Shown here in pieces: positions 17,995 to 28,025 of a stretch of 64,000 bases of DNA (the first letter of the stretch is position 1; the number at the start of each line of letters is the position of its first letter). Under the pieces are notes generated by a model. The model was given only the letters and a program-made list of their open reading frames with translations, made no database searches and was not told where the DNA came from. A program made the position numbers and the translations under genes. Origin of the DNA: Verticiella alkaliphila (GTDB lineage Bacteria > Pseudomonadota > Gammaproteobacteria > Burkholderiales > Burkholderiaceae_B); assembly GCF_018904615.1 (NCBI RefSeq), contig NZ_JADCNH010000006.1, positions 112,986 through 176,985 on the forward strand, read 5' to 3'.

Positions 17995-19596
17995 TCAGCC
18001 CTCGATGCCGCGCGAGGTGAGGTAATCCTCATAATTGCCGCGGTAGTCGACGACTTCACCGCCCGGCAGCACTTCGAAGATGCGCGTGGCCAGGCCCGAG
18101 ACGAATTCGCGGTCGTGCGACACGAAGATCAGCGTGCCAGCGAACTTGTCGAGCGCGAGCTGCAGCGACTCGATGGATTCCATGTCCAGGTGGTTCGTGG
18201 GCTCGTCCATCAGCAGCACGTTGTGACGGCCCAGCATGAGCCGGCCGAACATCATGCGGTTCTTCTCGCCCCCGGAGAGCACCGACGGCTTCTTGGGCAG
18301 GTCATCGCTCGAGAAGAGCAGACGGCCCAGCGCAGCACGCACGGCCTGGTCTTCGTCGCCCGGCTGCGAGTAGTAGGACATCCAGTCGAAGAGATCCTCG
18401 CCGCGCTGGAATTCGCCCGAGACGTCCTGCGCCATGTAGCCGATGTCGGCATTCTCGGACCACTTCACCTTGCCCGCGTCCGGCTCGAGATTGCCGGCCA
18501 GCATGCGCAGGAGCGTGGTCTTGCCCACGCCGTTGGCGCCGATGATGGCGATCTTCTCGCCGGCTTCGACCATGGCGTTGAAGTTGCCGATCACGGGCTC
18601 GTCGTAGGCCTTTTTCACGCCTTCGACCTCCACGGCCTGGCGGTGCAAGACCTTGTTCTGCTCGAAGCGGATGAACGGATTCTGGCGCGAAGACGGCTTG
18701 ACCTCGACCATCTCCGACTTGATCTTGTCGACCTGCTTCAGGCGCGAGGTGGCCTGGCGGGCCTTGGACTTGTTCGCCGAGAAGCGGCGCACGAAGTCCT
18801 GCAGCTCGATCACGCGTTCCTTGGCCTTGGCGTTCTGGGCCGACTGACGCTCGCGCGCCTGCACCGAAGCCAGCATGTAGTCGTCGTAGCTGCCCGGATA
18901 CACCGTGAGCGTGCCGTAGTCCAGATCGGCCATGTGGGTGCAGACCTGGTTCAGGAAGTGACGATCATGGCTGATGATGATCATCGTCGAGCGGTACTGG
19001 TTCAGCACCCCTTCCAGCCAGCGGATCGTGTTGATGTCCAGGTTGTTGGTGGGTTCGTCCAGCAGCAGCACGTCCGGATTGGAGAAGAGCGCCTGCGCGA
19101 GCAGCACGCGCAGCTTCCAGCCCGGGGCGATCTCGCGCATCGGCAGCGTGTGCTGCTCGACCGGAAATTCCAGGCCGAGCAGCAGTTCGCCCGCGCGCGA
19201 TTCGGCGGTGTAGCCGTCGTACTCGGCGAACTTCGCCTCGAGTTCGGCCGCGCGCATGTAGTCGTCTTCGGAAGCTTCCGGGTTCGCGTAGATCGCGTCG
19301 CGCTCGGTCATGGCCTCCCACATCTCTGTGTGACCCATGAGCACCACGTCCAGCACGCGCACGTCCTCGAAAGCGAACTGGTCCTGGCGCAGCTTGCCCA
19401 GGCGCGTGCCAGGATCCAGCGCCACGTTGCCCGAGGAGGGCTCCAGGTCGCCGCCGATGATCTTCATCAGCGTGGACTTGCCGCTGCCATTGGCGCCGAT
19501 GAGGCCATAGCGGTTGCCGCCGCCGAACTTGGCCGAGATGTTCTCGAAAAGCGGCTTGGGGCCGAACTGGATGGTGAGATTCGAAGTGGAGATCAC
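17995..19596 (-). CDS. ABC-F ATPase, YbiT type
   Basis: The 533-residue soluble protein has two ATPase cassettes without membrane segments. The Walker A motifs are GANGSGKST near residue 35 and GANGVGKTT in the second half. The Walker B motifs are [11 protein letters not shown] and [11 protein letters not shown], joined by the basic ABC-F linker ([20 protein letters not shown]). The first signature reads [13 protein letters not shown] in place of LSGG, as in YbiT-like proteins, and the second keeps [12 protein letters not shown] proteins act on the ribosome in translation or resistance. The gene is divergent from the iron transporter. Confidence 0.93.
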   Translation of the reverse strand: MISTSNLTIQFGPKPLFENISAKFGGGNRYGLIGANGSGKSTLMKIIGGDLEPSSGNVALDPGTRLGKLRQDQFAFEDVRVLDVVLMGHTEMWEAMTERDAIYANPEASEDDYMRAAELEAKFAEYDGYTAESRAGELLLGLEFPVEQHTLPMREIAPGWKLRVLLAQALFSNPDVLLLDEPTNNLDINTIRWLEGVLNQYRSTMIIISHDRHFLNQVCTHMADLDYGTLTVYPGSYDDYMLASVQARERQSAQNAKAKERVIELQDFVRRFSANKSKARQATSRLKQVDKIKSEMVEVKPSSRQNPFIRFEQNKVLHRQAVEVEGVKKAYDEPVIGNFNAMVEAGEKIAIIGANGVGKTTLLRMLAGNLEPDAGKVKWSENADIGYMAQDVSGEFQRGEDLFDWMSYYSQPGDEDQAVRAALGRLLFSSDDLPKKPSVLSGGEKNRMMFGRLMLGRHNVLLMDEPTNHLDMESIESLQLALDKFAGTLIFVSHDREFVSGLATRIFEVLPGGEVVDYRGNYEDYLTSRGIEG

Positions 19597-19718
19597 GGTG
19601 GCGGGAGCGCTCGGATTCAGGAAAAACCCCGCATTTTAGCAAGGCCGGCCTGTTCGAGCCGTGCGGCTCGGGAACCCAGCCCGACGATGGTGGTCCACGC
19701 AACGTCCGAAATGGTGCT

Positions 19719-19737
19719 GTATCTACGTATCATTCTC
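19719..19737 (+). promoter_or_regulatory. Possible Fur box before iron transporter
   Basis: The 19 bases GTATCTACGTATCATTCTC match the classical Fur consensus at 10 of 19 positions, with the right half (ATCATTCTC) matching at 8 of 9. It lies about 67-85 bases before the iron-binding-protein start, where an operator would be expected. The left half is poor. Confidence 0.3.
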
Positions 19738-19803
19738 AGGTATTGTTTCGCCGCGCTCGCCCGACCGGGCGTGTGCGCCCTACCCTCCCCGACTGGAGAC
19801 GCC

Positions 19804-20841
19804 ATGGCTTTGCCTTCGTTCGCCCCCCTTGCCCTGCGCCGCGCCGTTCTTGGCGCTGCCTGCTTCTTTGCCGTCGCCGGCACTGCCGCTGCCGCCGAGG
19901 TGAACCTCTACACCACGCGCGAGCCCGGCCTCATCCAGCCGCTGAATGAAGCCTTCACGCAGAAGACGGGCATCAAGGTCAACATGATCACCTTGAAGGA
20001 TGGTCTGGCCGAGCGTGTGGCCGCCGAGGGCGAGCGTTCGCCGGCGGACGTGCTGATGACGGTGGATTTCGGCAACCTCGTGGATTTGGTCGAGCAGAAG
20101 GTCACCCAGCCCGTCACCTCCGAAACGCTCAACGCCGCGATTCCCGCCAACCTGCGTGACCCGCAGGGTGAGTGGTTCGCCCTGTCGCTGCGCAGCCGCG
20201 TGCTCTACGCGGACAACGATCTGAAGCTCACGAACTTCACGTACGAAGAGCTCGCCGATCCGAAGTGGAAGGGCAAGCTGTGCATCCGCTCGGGCCAGCA
20301 CCCTTACAACATCTCGCTCATCTCGGCCTACATCGCCCATCACGGCGAGGCCAAGACCGAGGAGTGGCTGCGCGGCATGAAGGCCAACCTCGCCCGCAAG
20401 GCTGCGGGTGGCGATCGCAACGGCGCGCGCGACATCCTGGGCGGCATCTGCGATATCGCGGTGGCCAATGCCTACTACGCCGGCCAGATGAAGAGCGGCA
20501 AGAGCGGCGACGAGCAAAAGACCTGGGGCGACGCCTTCAAGGTGGTTCAGCCCGTGTTCGAGAAGGGCGGCACGCACGTGAACGTGAGCGGTGCTGCCGT
20601 GGCCCGTCACGCGCCCAACAAGACTGCCGCCGTCCAGTACCTGGAGTACCTCGTCTCGGACGAAGCCCAGGGCATCTACGCCGCCGCCAACTACGAGTAT
20701 CCGGTCAAGCCGGGCGCACCGGTCGATCCGCTGCTCCAGAGCTTCGGTGAACTCAAGGTCGACAACCTGTCGTTGAAGGACATCGCCTCGCACCGCCGCC
20801 AGGCCAGCCAGCTGGTCGACAAGGTCGGCTTCGACGACTGA
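19804..20841 (+). CDS. fbpA: Ferric iron ABC transporter, periplasmic binding protein
   Basis: The 345-residue protein has a Sec signal peptide (LGAACFFAVAGTAAAA) and a mature start AEVNLYTTREP. The paired tyrosines Tyr224 and Tyr225 in VANAYYAGQM match the iron-coordinating pair of FbpA/AfuA proteins. The ATG at 19804 is chosen because it precedes the signal peptide directly; the frame is open far upstream, but that part is antisense to the ABC-F gene. The stop overlaps the permease start (TGATG). It likely delivers ferric iron to the permease that follows. Confidence 0.92.
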   Translation: MALPSFAPLALRRAVLGAACFFAVAGTAAAAEVNLYTTREPGLIQPLNEAFTQKTGIKVNMITLKDGLAERVAAEGERSPADVLMTVDFGNLVDLVEQKVTQPVTSETLNAAIPANLRDPQGEWFALSLRSRVLYADNDLKLTNFTYEELADPKWKGKLCIRSGQHPYNISLISAYIAHHGEAKTEEWLRGMKANLARKAAGGDRNGARDILGGICDIAVANAYYAGQMKSGKSGDEQKTWGDAFKVVQPVFEKGGTHVNVSGAAVARHAPNKTAAVQYLEYLVSDEAQGIYAAANYEYPVKPGAPVDPLLQSFGELKVDNLSLKDIASHRRQASQLVDKVGFDD

Positions 20842-22529
20842 TGCGCGGGCGTGCCGGGAGGACCGGCTTCTGGCTTCCTGGCTCTGCCCTCATCGCGATC
20901 GCCGTGGTCGCGCCCATCGGGGCGCTGGCGATCGCGGCAGCTGGTGGGTCTCTCAACCACTGGCTGCACCTCGCGCAATCCGTGCTGCCCGCGGCGCTGC
21001 GCGACACTTCCGTGCTGCTCGCTGGCGTGGGCCTGATCGTGATCACGCTCGGCACGGCCTGTGCCTGGCTCGTCACGGCGTATGATTTTCCGGGCCGGCG
21101 CGCGCTCGCGTGGGCGCTGCTGCTGCCGCTGGCGATGCCCACCTACATCATCGCCTACGCCTACCTGGATCTGCTGCACCCCATCGGCCCCGTGCAGACC
21201 GTGTTGAGAGAGTGGCTGGGCTACACCAGCCCGCGTCAGTTCCGCCTGCCGGACATCCGCTCCATGACGGGGTGCATCGTCCTCCTGGGCTTCGTGCTCT
21301 ACCCCTACGTCTACATCACCGTGCGCGCGGTGTTCCTGATGCAGGCCGCGAGCCTCGTCGAGGCGGCTCGCACGCTCGGCACCCGCCCCCTGGCCCTCTT
21401 TCGCCGCGTGGCGCTGCCCATGGCGCGCCCGGCCATTGCCGTGGGGGCGAGTCTCGCGCTGATGGAAGCCCTCAACGACGTCGGGGCGAGCGAGTTCCTG
21501 GGCGTGCGCACGCTCACCGTGGCGATCTACACCACCTGGATCACGCGCTCGGATCTGGCCGGGGCCGCGCAGCTGGCGCTCGCCATGATCTCGGTGGTGG
21601 TCATCCTGGTCGTCGCCGAACGCTGGGCACGCAAGCGCCAGCGCTATGCGGCCACGGCCAGCGCCCCGCGCCGCATGCAGCCGATTCCAGTGCGTGGCGT
21701 GCGCGGCCTCGTCCTGCTGGTCCTCGGTAGCCTGCCCGTGTGGATCGGCTTCGTGGCCCCGGTCGCCTATCTGGTGCACGCCGCCGTGCAACGCGTGCAG
21801 TTCGCCGGGTTCTCGCCCTATCTTCTCAAGGGGACGATCACCACGATCAGCCTCGCGCTGGCCGCGACGCTCTTCACCGTGGTGGGCGGTCTCATCGTGG
21901 CCTATGCCGTGCGGGTGCGGCCCGGTCGCCCCGCCCGGGCGCTGCAGCGTGTCGCCTCGCTCGGCTATGCCGTGCCGGGCACCGTGCTCGCGATCGGCCT
22001 GTTGAGCCCGCTGATGCTCGTGGACGGCCTCATCGCGGATGTCGCCGAGCACTGGTTCGGCGTCTCGATGGGCCTCGTGATCCTGGGCTCGGGTGCGGCC
22101 ATCGTGCTCGCCTATGCGGTGCGATTTCTCGCCATCCCGGCGGGCAGCGTCGATGCGGGGCTATCGCGGGTGCCGGTGTCGCTCGATGCCGCCGCACGCA
22201 CATTGGGCCACGGCGACGGCGCCTTGCTGCGGCGCGTGCACCTGCCCCTCTTGCGCCCGGCGCTGGCCGCCGCCGCCCTGCTCGTCTTCGTGGACTGCAT
22301 GAAGGAGTTGCCGGCCACGTTGCTGCTGCGCCCGCTGAACGTCGATACGCTCGCCACGCTGCTCTACGCCGAGGCAGCGCGCGGGGCCTACGAGGACGGC
22401 GCCGTGGCGGCGCTTCTCATCGTGCTGGCCGGGCTGCTCCCCGTGGCCTTGCTCTCGCGCGTGGGCGAGGCCGCCCAACGGCGGCAGCCCGTCGCGTCAC
22501 CGTCAGCGGATGTCGAACACCTGGCGTAG
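20841..22529 (+). CDS. fbpB: Ferric iron ABC transporter permease, two-domain
   Basis: The 562-residue permease consists of two fused halves, each with about six membrane segments and an EAA-type loop ([21 protein letters not shown] near residue 172; [22 protein letters not shown] near 452). This fused FbpB/AfuB form is typical of bacterial iron(III) transporters. It overlaps the binding-protein gene by one base. The ATPase FbpC is not adjacent and must be supplied from elsewhere. The 3' end overlaps the convergent pncB by 27 bases. Confidence 0.92.
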   Translation: MRGRAGRTGFWLPGSALIAIAVVAPIGALAIAAAGGSLNHWLHLAQSVLPAALRDTSVLLAGVGLIVITLGTACAWLVTAYDFPGRRALAWALLLPLAMPTYIIAYAYLDLLHPIGPVQTVLREWLGYTSPRQFRLPDIRSMTGCIVLLGFVLYPYVYITVRAVFLMQAASLVEAARTLGTRPLALFRRVALPMARPAIAVGASLALMEALNDVGASEFLGVRTLTVAIYTTWITRSDLAGAAQLALAMISVVVILVVAERWARKRQRYAATASAPRRMQPIPVRGVRGLVLLVLGSLPVWIGFVAPVAYLVHAAVQRVQFAGFSPYLLKGTITTISLALAATLFTVVGGLIVAYAVRVRPGRPARALQRVASLGYAVPGTVLAIGLLSPLMLVDGLIADVAEHWFGVSMGLVILGSGAAIVLAYAVRFLAIPAGSVDAGLSRVPVSLDAAARTLGHGDGALLRRVHLPLLRPALAAAALLVFVDCMKELPATLLLRPLNVDTLATLLYAEAARGAYEDGAVAALLIVLAGLLPVALLSRVGEAAQRRQPVASPSADVEHLA

Positions 22530-23672
22530 GTAGGCCAGGTAGGCCGGGTCGTCGCACATCGTCTTTTCGGGCGTGTCCGAGACCTTGGCCACCGGCTGCC
22601 CATTGCAGCGCACCATCTTCATCACGATCTGCAGCGGCGTGCAGCCCACATCGTTGGTCAGGTTCGTCCCGATACCGAAAGCGACCTGGCAGCGGCCCAG
22701 GAACCGCTTGGCGAGCTGGATGGCCAGCGGAAACGTCAGGCCATCCGAGAACACCAGGGTCTTGGTGTGCGGGTCGACGCGGTTCTGCCGATAGTGCTCG
22801 AGCATGCGCTCGCCCCAGGTGAAGGGCTCGCCGGAATCATGACGTGCGCCATCGAAGAGCTTGCAGAAGTACATGTCGAAGTCGCGCAGGAAGGCGTCGA
22901 TGCCGTACACGTCCGACAGCGCGATCCCGAGATCGCCTCGATACTCACGGGCCCACGTTTCCAGGGCGAAGACCTGGGAATCCCGCAGACGCGGCCCCAG
23001 TGCCTGGCAGGCCTGGAGATACTCGTGGCCCATCGTGCCCAGCGGCTTGATGCCGTGGGTCATGGCGAAATAGACGTTGCTCGTGCCGGCGAAATTCTCG
23101 CCCATGTGGGCAACGAGCGTATCGATCACCTCGCTGTGCCAAGCCTTGGAGAAGCGGCGCCGCGTGCCATAGTCGGCCACCCGGAACTGCGCAAGCTCGG
23201 GGTCTTCGCGCACGAGGCGGATTTTCTCGGCGAGACGCCCGCGGGCTTCGTCCCAATCCGGGTTCTCGCAGGTGCGCCGGAAGTACACCTCGTTGATGAT
23301 GGACAGGACCGGGATCTCGAAGAGGATCGTGTGCAGCCACGCCCCCTTCACGGTGATGTCGAGCTCGCCAGGGATGGCCGAGGGCATCACGGTGATGCAC
23401 TTCTCGGGCAGGTGGAAGAGCCCCAGGAAGTCGATGAAGTCGCTTTTGATGAAGCGCAGGCTGCGCAGGTAATCGAGTTCGTCCTGCGTGAATCGCAGCT
23501 GGCACAGCGCGTGGATCTCGGCGCGGATCTCGTCCAGGCAGGGCACGAGATCCACACCGGCGTTGCGGCACTTGTAGCGGTATTCGACCTGCGCGGCAGG
23601 AAAGTGGTGGAGCACGACCTGCATCATGCTGAATTTGTACAGGTCGGTGTCGAGCAGCGAGGTGATGATCAT
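22503..23672 (-). CDS. pncB: Nicotinate phosphoribosyltransferase
   Basis: The 389-residue enzyme converts nicotinate and PRPP to nicotinate mononucleotide in NAD salvage. The start [18 protein letters not shown] is the canonical PncB N-terminus, so 23672 is preferred over an upstream codon. Family motifs include [10 protein letters not shown] near residue 178, [13 protein letters not shown] and [12 protein letters not shown]. The active-site His lies in the STKAWHSE-like SKAWHSE stretch. It is convergent with fbpB and shares the minus strand with panB, 44 bases upstream. Confidence 0.95.
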   Translation of the reverse strand: MIITSLLDTDLYKFSMMQVVLHHFPAAQVEYRYKCRNAGVDLVPCLDEIRAEIHALCQLRFTQDELDYLRSLRFIKSDFIDFLGLFHLPEKCITVMPSAIPGELDITVKGAWLHTILFEIPVLSIINEVYFRRTCENPDWDEARGRLAEKIRLVREDPELAQFRVADYGTRRRFSKAWHSEVIDTLVAHMGENFAGTSNVYFAMTHGIKPLGTMGHEYLQACQALGPRLRDSQVFALETWAREYRGDLGIALSDVYGIDAFLRDFDMYFCKLFDGARHDSGEPFTWGERMLEHYRQNRVDPHTKTLVFSDGLTFPLAIQLAKRFLGRCQVAFGIGTNLTNDVGCTPLQIVMKMVRCNGQPVAKVSDTPEKTMCDDPAYLAYLRQVFDIR

Positions 23673-23716
23673 GTCGTCAGGGCCGCGCCGCAAGGCGCTC
23701 GGCCGTCAGCCGGGGC

Positions 23717-24583
23717 TCAAGCCGCCGGCGGTGTCGCGGGGCGCTGGCCGCCGTAGGCAGCGGCATCGTCGCCGGAAAGCCCATACACATGGGCTGCGGC
23801 CGGAAAGCGCCCGTCGGCCACCTCCTCAGCGTACTGCCGGAAGGCGCGCTCGATGATGCCGCCCTCGCCTGCCGGCAGGTCTTTCGTGAAATCCTTCACG
23901 AAGCGCGCCGGCGAGGCGTTGAGCCCGAGCATGTCCTGCATCACCAGCACCTGGCCGTCGCAGGCCACGCTGGCGCCGATGCCGATGGTGATGGCGTGGC
24001 TCGTCTCGGCGATGCGCCGCCCGAGGCCCTCGGGCACGCCTTCGACGAGCACCATGGCCGCACCCGCGGCCTCCAGGACCTGGGCATCGTGCAGGATGCG
24101 ATCCGCATCGCTCTGCGCCTTGCCTTGCACACGAAAGCCGCCGATGGCATGCACATGCTGGGGCAGGAGCCCCACGTGAGCGCACACCGGGATGCCGGCG
24201 TGGACGAACTGCCGCACGATGCCTTCGAGCTCGGCGCCGCCCTCGAGCTTGACCATCTGGGCGCCGGCCTGCATCAGGCGCACAGCGCTGCGCATCGCCT
24301 GGGCTGGGCTCTCGTGATAGCTGCCGAAGGGCATGTCAGCGAGCAGGAAGGCCTTGCGGGAACCGCGCGCGATGTTCGCCGTGTGATAGGCGATGTCCTC
24401 GACCGTCACGGCGAGCGTCGAATCCCGACCTTGCACGACCATGCCGAGCGAATCGCCCACGAGCAGACAATCGATGCCCGCGGCATCCATGACCTGGGCG
24501 AAACTCGCCTCGTAGCACGTGAGCATGGAAAGCTTGCGCCCGTTGGCGAGCGTCTTTCGTAATGTAGAGAGCGTTTGGCGCAT
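23717..24583 (-). CDS. panB: 3-methyl-2-oxobutanoate hydroxymethyltransferase
   Basis: The 288-residue enzyme makes ketopantoate for pantothenate synthesis. It shows LTCYEASFAQVMDAAGID, the metal-binding VGDSLGMVVQG, KLEGG, AHVGLLPQHVHAIGGFRVQG and the catalytic Glu in VLVEGVP. The ATG at 24583 begins just before the conserved region; the open frame extends further upstream without homology. panC is not next to it. It is divergent from the heme oxygenase gene with a 170-base gap that should hold both promoters. Confidence 0.95.
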   Translation of the reverse strand: MRQTLSTLRKTLANGRKLSMLTCYEASFAQVMDAAGIDCLLVGDSLGMVVQGRDSTLAVTVEDIAYHTANIARGSRKAFLLADMPFGSYHESPAQAMRSAVRLMQAGAQMVKLEGGAELEGIVRQFVHAGIPVCAHVGLLPQHVHAIGGFRVQGKAQSDADRILHDAQVLEAAGAAMVLVEGVPEGLGRRIAETSHAITIGIGASVACDGQVLVMQDMLGLNASPARFVKDFTKDLPAGEGGIIERAFRQYAEEVADGRFPAAAHVYGLSGDDAAAYGGQRPATPPAA

Positions 24584-24753
24584 GTCCCGTCTTGCGTCTT
24601 GCGGCGAAGGCCGTGGTTTGGCTTTTCGCGAACCATAGCACAACCGACTTGCCCGACCGGTGGGCGCGCAGACCGCAGTCAGCGGGCAGGCAGAGCGCAG
24701 TGCGCCGACATGCGCCACAATAGACGCTCGCTTTCCCGTCTCCGTGCCCTGCC

Positions 24754-25344
24754 ATGCCTGCCCTCATCGACACCTCCACCCGCCTGTCGCAACGTCTGCG
24801 CGATGCGACTGCGGCCCAGCATGAGCGCATGCACCAGCAGATGCACGAAGCGCAGCCCTTCGCGGCGCGCGAGCGGTTTGCCGGCTTCGTGGCTGCGCAG
24901 TATGTGTTCCAGCGCGACGTGGAACATCTCTTTGACGACGCGTACGTCAAGGCGCAGGTGCCGGATCTCGCCGTGCGCGGCCGACTGGCGGCTGCCCAGG
25001 CAGATCTGGCCGACCTCGCGCGCGAGGTGCCTGACGACGCGATCGCCACGACGCAGGTGCAAGGCGCGCCTGCCCTGGGCTGGCTGTACGTGTCGGAGGG
25101 CTCGACACTCGGCGCGGCATTCCTGCTCAAGGAAGCCGAGGCCCGGCTCGGGCTGTCGGCCGACTTTGGCGCGCGCAATCTGGCGGCCTACCCGGAGGGA
25201 CGCGGCGCCGTGTGGCGCCGCTTCGTGACGGCCCTCGACAGTGACGCGCTCTCGCGTACGGACGGCAATGACGTCATCGCGGGCGCGCACGCGGCATTCG
25301 AGCGCTTTGCCGCATTGCTCGCCAAGCACCTGCCCCGCGCGTGA
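24754..25344 (+). CDS. Heme oxygenase-like protein
   Basis: The 196-residue all-helical protein resembles bacterial HemO/BphO enzymes, which open heme to biliverdin, carbon monoxide and iron. The likely proximal heme ligand is His24 in [13 protein letters not shown], and the distal-helix glycine motif is [14 protein letters not shown] near residues 109-122. It needs electrons from a ferredoxin or flavodoxin system. fdxA and a ferredoxin reductase follow it on the same strand after 160 bases. Iron recovery is the probable role; a bacteriophytochrome-chromophore role is possible, but no phytochrome gene is visible. Confidence 0.85.
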   Translation: MPALIDTSTRLSQRLRDATAAQHERMHQQMHEAQPFAARERFAGFVAAQYVFQRDVEHLFDDAYVKAQVPDLAVRGRLAAAQADLADLAREVPDDAIATTQVQGAPALGWLYVSEGSTLGAAFLLKEAEARLGLSADFGARNLAAYPEGRGAVWRRFVTALDSDALSRTDGNDVIAGAHAAFERFAALLAKHLPRA

Positions 25345-25504
25345 TGCCGCTCGCGCGGCCTGCGCACATCACGCGGGCACGCGCCCTGCGGGCGCTCTAC
25401 CCGGTCCCGCGCAGGGTTTCCCCTGCGATGCCGGCGCGGGCACAGTAAACTACCCGGCTTTGCGCATTCCTGCGCCAGCCCCCTCGAAGATCCGGAGTGC
25501 CCAG

Positions 25505-25828
25505 ATGACTCACGTCGTCACCGAGAACTGCATCAAGTGCAAATTCACTGATTGCGTGGACGTCTGTCCCGTGGACTGTTTCCGGGAAGGCCCCAACTTT
25601 CTCGTGATCGATCCCGACGAATGCATCGACTGTGCCGTCTGCATTCCCGAGTGCCCTGCCAACGCCATCTTCGCCGAGGAAGATGTGCCGGCGGACCAGG
25701 TGAAGTTCCTCGAGATCAACGCCGAGCTCTCCCGCGACTGGCCTGCCATCACCCGCACGAAGAAGCCGCTGGACGACGCCGACGAGTGGAACAACGTGCC
25801 CGGCAAGCTCGAGCACCTGGAGAAGTAA
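25505..25828 (+). CDS. fdxA: Seven-iron ferredoxin FdxA
   Basis: The 107-residue ferredoxin has two cluster-binding regions, [18 protein letters not shown] and [12 protein letters not shown]. The spacing of the first (the extra residues before CVDVCP) fits a [3Fe-4S] plus [4Fe-4S] protein of the Azotobacter FdI type with a long C-terminal tail. It lies ten bases before the ferredoxin-NADP reductase gene, making an electron-transfer pair. Confidence 0.93.
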   Translation: MTHVVTENCIKCKFTDCVDVCPVDCFREGPNFLVIDPDECIDCAVCIPECPANAIFAEEDVPADQVKFLEINAELSRDWPAITRTKKPLDDADEWNNVPGKLEHLEK

Positions 25829-25838
25829 GCGAGGTCAT

Positions 25839-26639
25839 GTGAGCGAGGACAAGTACACCGCCCAGACGATCACCTGGCTGCATACCTGGGTACCCGGCAA
25901 GCTGTTCTCGCTGCGCTGTACCCGCGACCCCGGGTTTCGCTTCGTGGCCGGTCAATTCGCGCGGCTGGGTGTTCGCCCCCAAGGTAGCGAAGAGATCGTC
26001 TGGCGCGCTTACTCCATGGTGTCCGCACCCTATGACGAGCACCTGGAGTTCTTCTCCATCGTGGTCGACGGCGGGCAGTTCACGAGCACCCTCGAACACC
26101 TGCGGCCGGGCGACACGCTCTATGTGGACAAGACGGCGTACGGTTTTCTGACCACCGATCGCTTCGCGCAGGACGTGCCCGCCACGCGCAGCCTCTGGAT
26201 GCTCTCCTCGGGCACCGGGCTCGCCCCCTTCCTGTCCATCCTGGCGGATCTTCCGGTGTGGGAATCGTTTGGCCCCCTCGTCCTGGTGCACAGCGTGCGC
26301 ACGCGCGAGGAGCTCGCCTACGCGGACCAGATCGCGGCCCTCGCGCAGCATCCGGTCATCGGCGAGTATCTTCAGGCAGATCCGACACGCCTGCACTACG
26401 TGCCGGTCGTCACCCGAGAAGCGCTGCCGGGCGTCTTGTCGCAGCGCATCACCACGCTGCTCGACAACGGCGAGCTCGAGCGCGCCGTGGGCTTGCCCCT
26501 GGACCCGGCCCGGGCCTGCGTCATGCTATGTGGTAACCCCGAGATGGTGACCGACCTGCGTCAGCGCGTGCAGGATCGCGGCTTTCGCGCCCCGCGCCGG
26601 GGCAACCCGGGAAATCTCGCCGTCGAGAATTACTGGTAG
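25839..26639 (+). CDS. fpr: Ferredoxin-NADP reductase
   Basis: The 266-residue flavoenzyme has the FAD-binding RAYSMVSAP near residues 54-62, the nucleotide-binding SSGTGLAPFLS near 120 and the CGNPEMV motif, ending in VENYW. This is the bacterial subclass of plant-type FNRs, which exchange electrons between NADP(H) and ferredoxin or flavodoxin. The GTG start at 25839 follows fdxA after ten bases, so it probably works with FdxA and may supply the heme oxygenase. Confidence 0.93.
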   Translation: MSEDKYTAQTITWLHTWVPGKLFSLRCTRDPGFRFVAGQFARLGVRPQGSEEIVWRAYSMVSAPYDEHLEFFSIVVDGGQFTSTLEHLRPGDTLYVDKTAYGFLTTDRFAQDVPATRSLWMLSSGTGLAPFLSILADLPVWESFGPLVLVHSVRTREELAYADQIAALAQHPVIGEYLQADPTRLHYVPVVTREALPGVLSQRITTLLDNGELERAVGLPLDPARACVMLCGNPEMVTDLRQRVQDRGFRAPRRGNPGNLAVENYW

Positions 26640-26786
26640 AAAGCCGGGTTATTCCGGGCGGCGCGAGGATGTAGGACGGAGTAGAATGGTGCAGTGCAAT
26701 ATCCGCGCGACGCCGACGTCGCCGGAATGACCGCGCGCCGCCCTGCAGCGTGCGTGTCTTACCCCGACATGGAAAGGGATGCCGTC

Positions 26787-28025
26787 ATGCTCTACCAGAT
26801 TCACGACATGCAGCGCACCTGGCTCACGCCCTACGTGGCCTTGGCCGAGGCCGGCGCGCAGTTGTTCTCCAATCCGTTCAGTCCGTTCGCCTACACCCCG
26901 TTGTCGCGGCGTATCGCGGCCAACTACGAGCTTCTCTACCGCCTCGGCAAGGATTACGAGAAGCCCGCGTGGGGCCTGAACACCACCGACGTGGATGGCG
27001 TACCGGCAGCCATCACCGAGCACGTGGTGCTGGACAAGCCCTTCTGCAAGCTCATCCACTTCAAGCGCACCTTGTCGCCCTCGCGCGCCGCGGATCCGCG
27101 CATCCTGGTCGTGGCGCCGCTCTCCGGCCACCATGCCACGCTGCTGCGCGACACCGTGCGCGCCCTGCTCCCGAATCACGAGGTGTATGTCACCGACTGG
27201 GTCGATGCCCGCATGGTGCCGATGTCTGCCGGGCCGTTCCACCTGGCGGACTATGTGCGCTACGTGCAGGATTTCATTCGCCACCTGGGGCCGGACACCC
27301 ACGTGATGTCGGTGTGCCAGCCGACGGTGCCGGTGCTGGCTGCGGTCTCGCTCATGGCCGAGACGGATCCCGCCGCGCTGCCGCGCTCGATGATCATGAT
27401 GGGCGGCCCGATCGATCCGCGCTGCTCGCCCACCGAGGTCAACAACCTGGCGTCCACCAAGTCGTATGCGTGGTTCGAGAACAACCTCATTCATCGCGTA
27501 CCGCCGCGCTTTCCTGGCGCCGGCCGCAAGGTGTACCCGGGCTTCCTGCAGCACACCGGCTTCGTCGCGATGAACCCGGATCGCCACCTGCAGTCGCACT
27601 ACGACTTCTATCAGCATCTCGTGCAGGGCGACGACGAAGATGCGGAATCGCATCGCCGCTTCTACGACGAGTACAACGCCGTGCTCGACATGCCGGCCGA
27701 GTACTATCTCGACACGATCAAGGAAGTCTTCCAGGAGTACCGCCTGGCCAAGGGCACGTGGGACATCGACGGCCACCGGGTCAATCCGGGCGCGATCACC
27801 TCCGTTGCGCTCTTCACCATCGAAGGTGAGCTCGACGACATCTCCGGCCTGGGTCAGACCGAAGCCGCGCAGCGCCTGTGCAGCGGCATTCCCAAGAGCC
27901 GCAAGCAGCACTACATCGCACCCAAGTGCGGGCACTACGGCATCTTCTCGGGCCGCCGCTGGCGCGAGACGATCTGCCCGAAGGTGGGCGAATTCGTGCG
28001 CAAGTTCGACGCGCCTGCTGCCTGA
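26787..28025 (+). CDS. phaZ: Intracellular polyhydroxyalkanoate depolymerase
   Basis: The 412-residue alpha/beta hydrolase matches intracellular PhaZ of the Cupriavidus type. It begins MLYQIHDMQRTWLTPYV and has its nucleophile as Cys177 in MSVCQPTVPVL, the position held by Cys183 in the Cupriavidus enzyme. The C-terminal PHB_depo_C part contains VALFTIEGELDDISG and HYIAPKCGHYGIFSG. It mobilises stored polyhydroxybutyrate. The ATG at 26787 follows an AAGGGA site; two upstream in-frame ATGs lack conserved sequence. No pha synthesis genes are adjacent. Confidence 0.93.
   Translation: MLYQIHDMQRTWLTPYVALAEAGAQLFSNPFSPFAYTPLSRRIAANYELLYRLGKDYEKPAWGLNTTDVDGVPAAITEHVVLDKPFCKLIHFKRTLSPSRAADPRILVVAPLSGHHATLLRDTVRALLPNHEVYVTDWVDARMVPMSAGPFHLADYVRYVQDFIRHLGPDTHVMSVCQPTVPVLAAVSLMAETDPAALPRSMIMMGGPIDPRCSPTEVNNLASTKSYAWFENNLIHRVPPRFPGAGRKVYPGFLQHTGFVAMNPDRHLQSHYDFYQHLVQGDDEDAESHRRFYDEYNAVLDMPAEYYLDTIKEVFQEYRLAKGTWDIDGHRVNPGAITSVALFTIEGELDDISGLGQTEAAQRLCSGIPKSRKQHYIAPKCGHYGIFSGRRWRETICPKVGEFVRKFDAPAA

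Noticed and set aside
17992..19800. Long plus-strand open frame running into the iron-binding-protein gene
   Set aside because: It is antisense to the well-conserved ABC-F gene, Leu/Val/Arg/His-rich without family motifs, and explained by high-GC codon bias.
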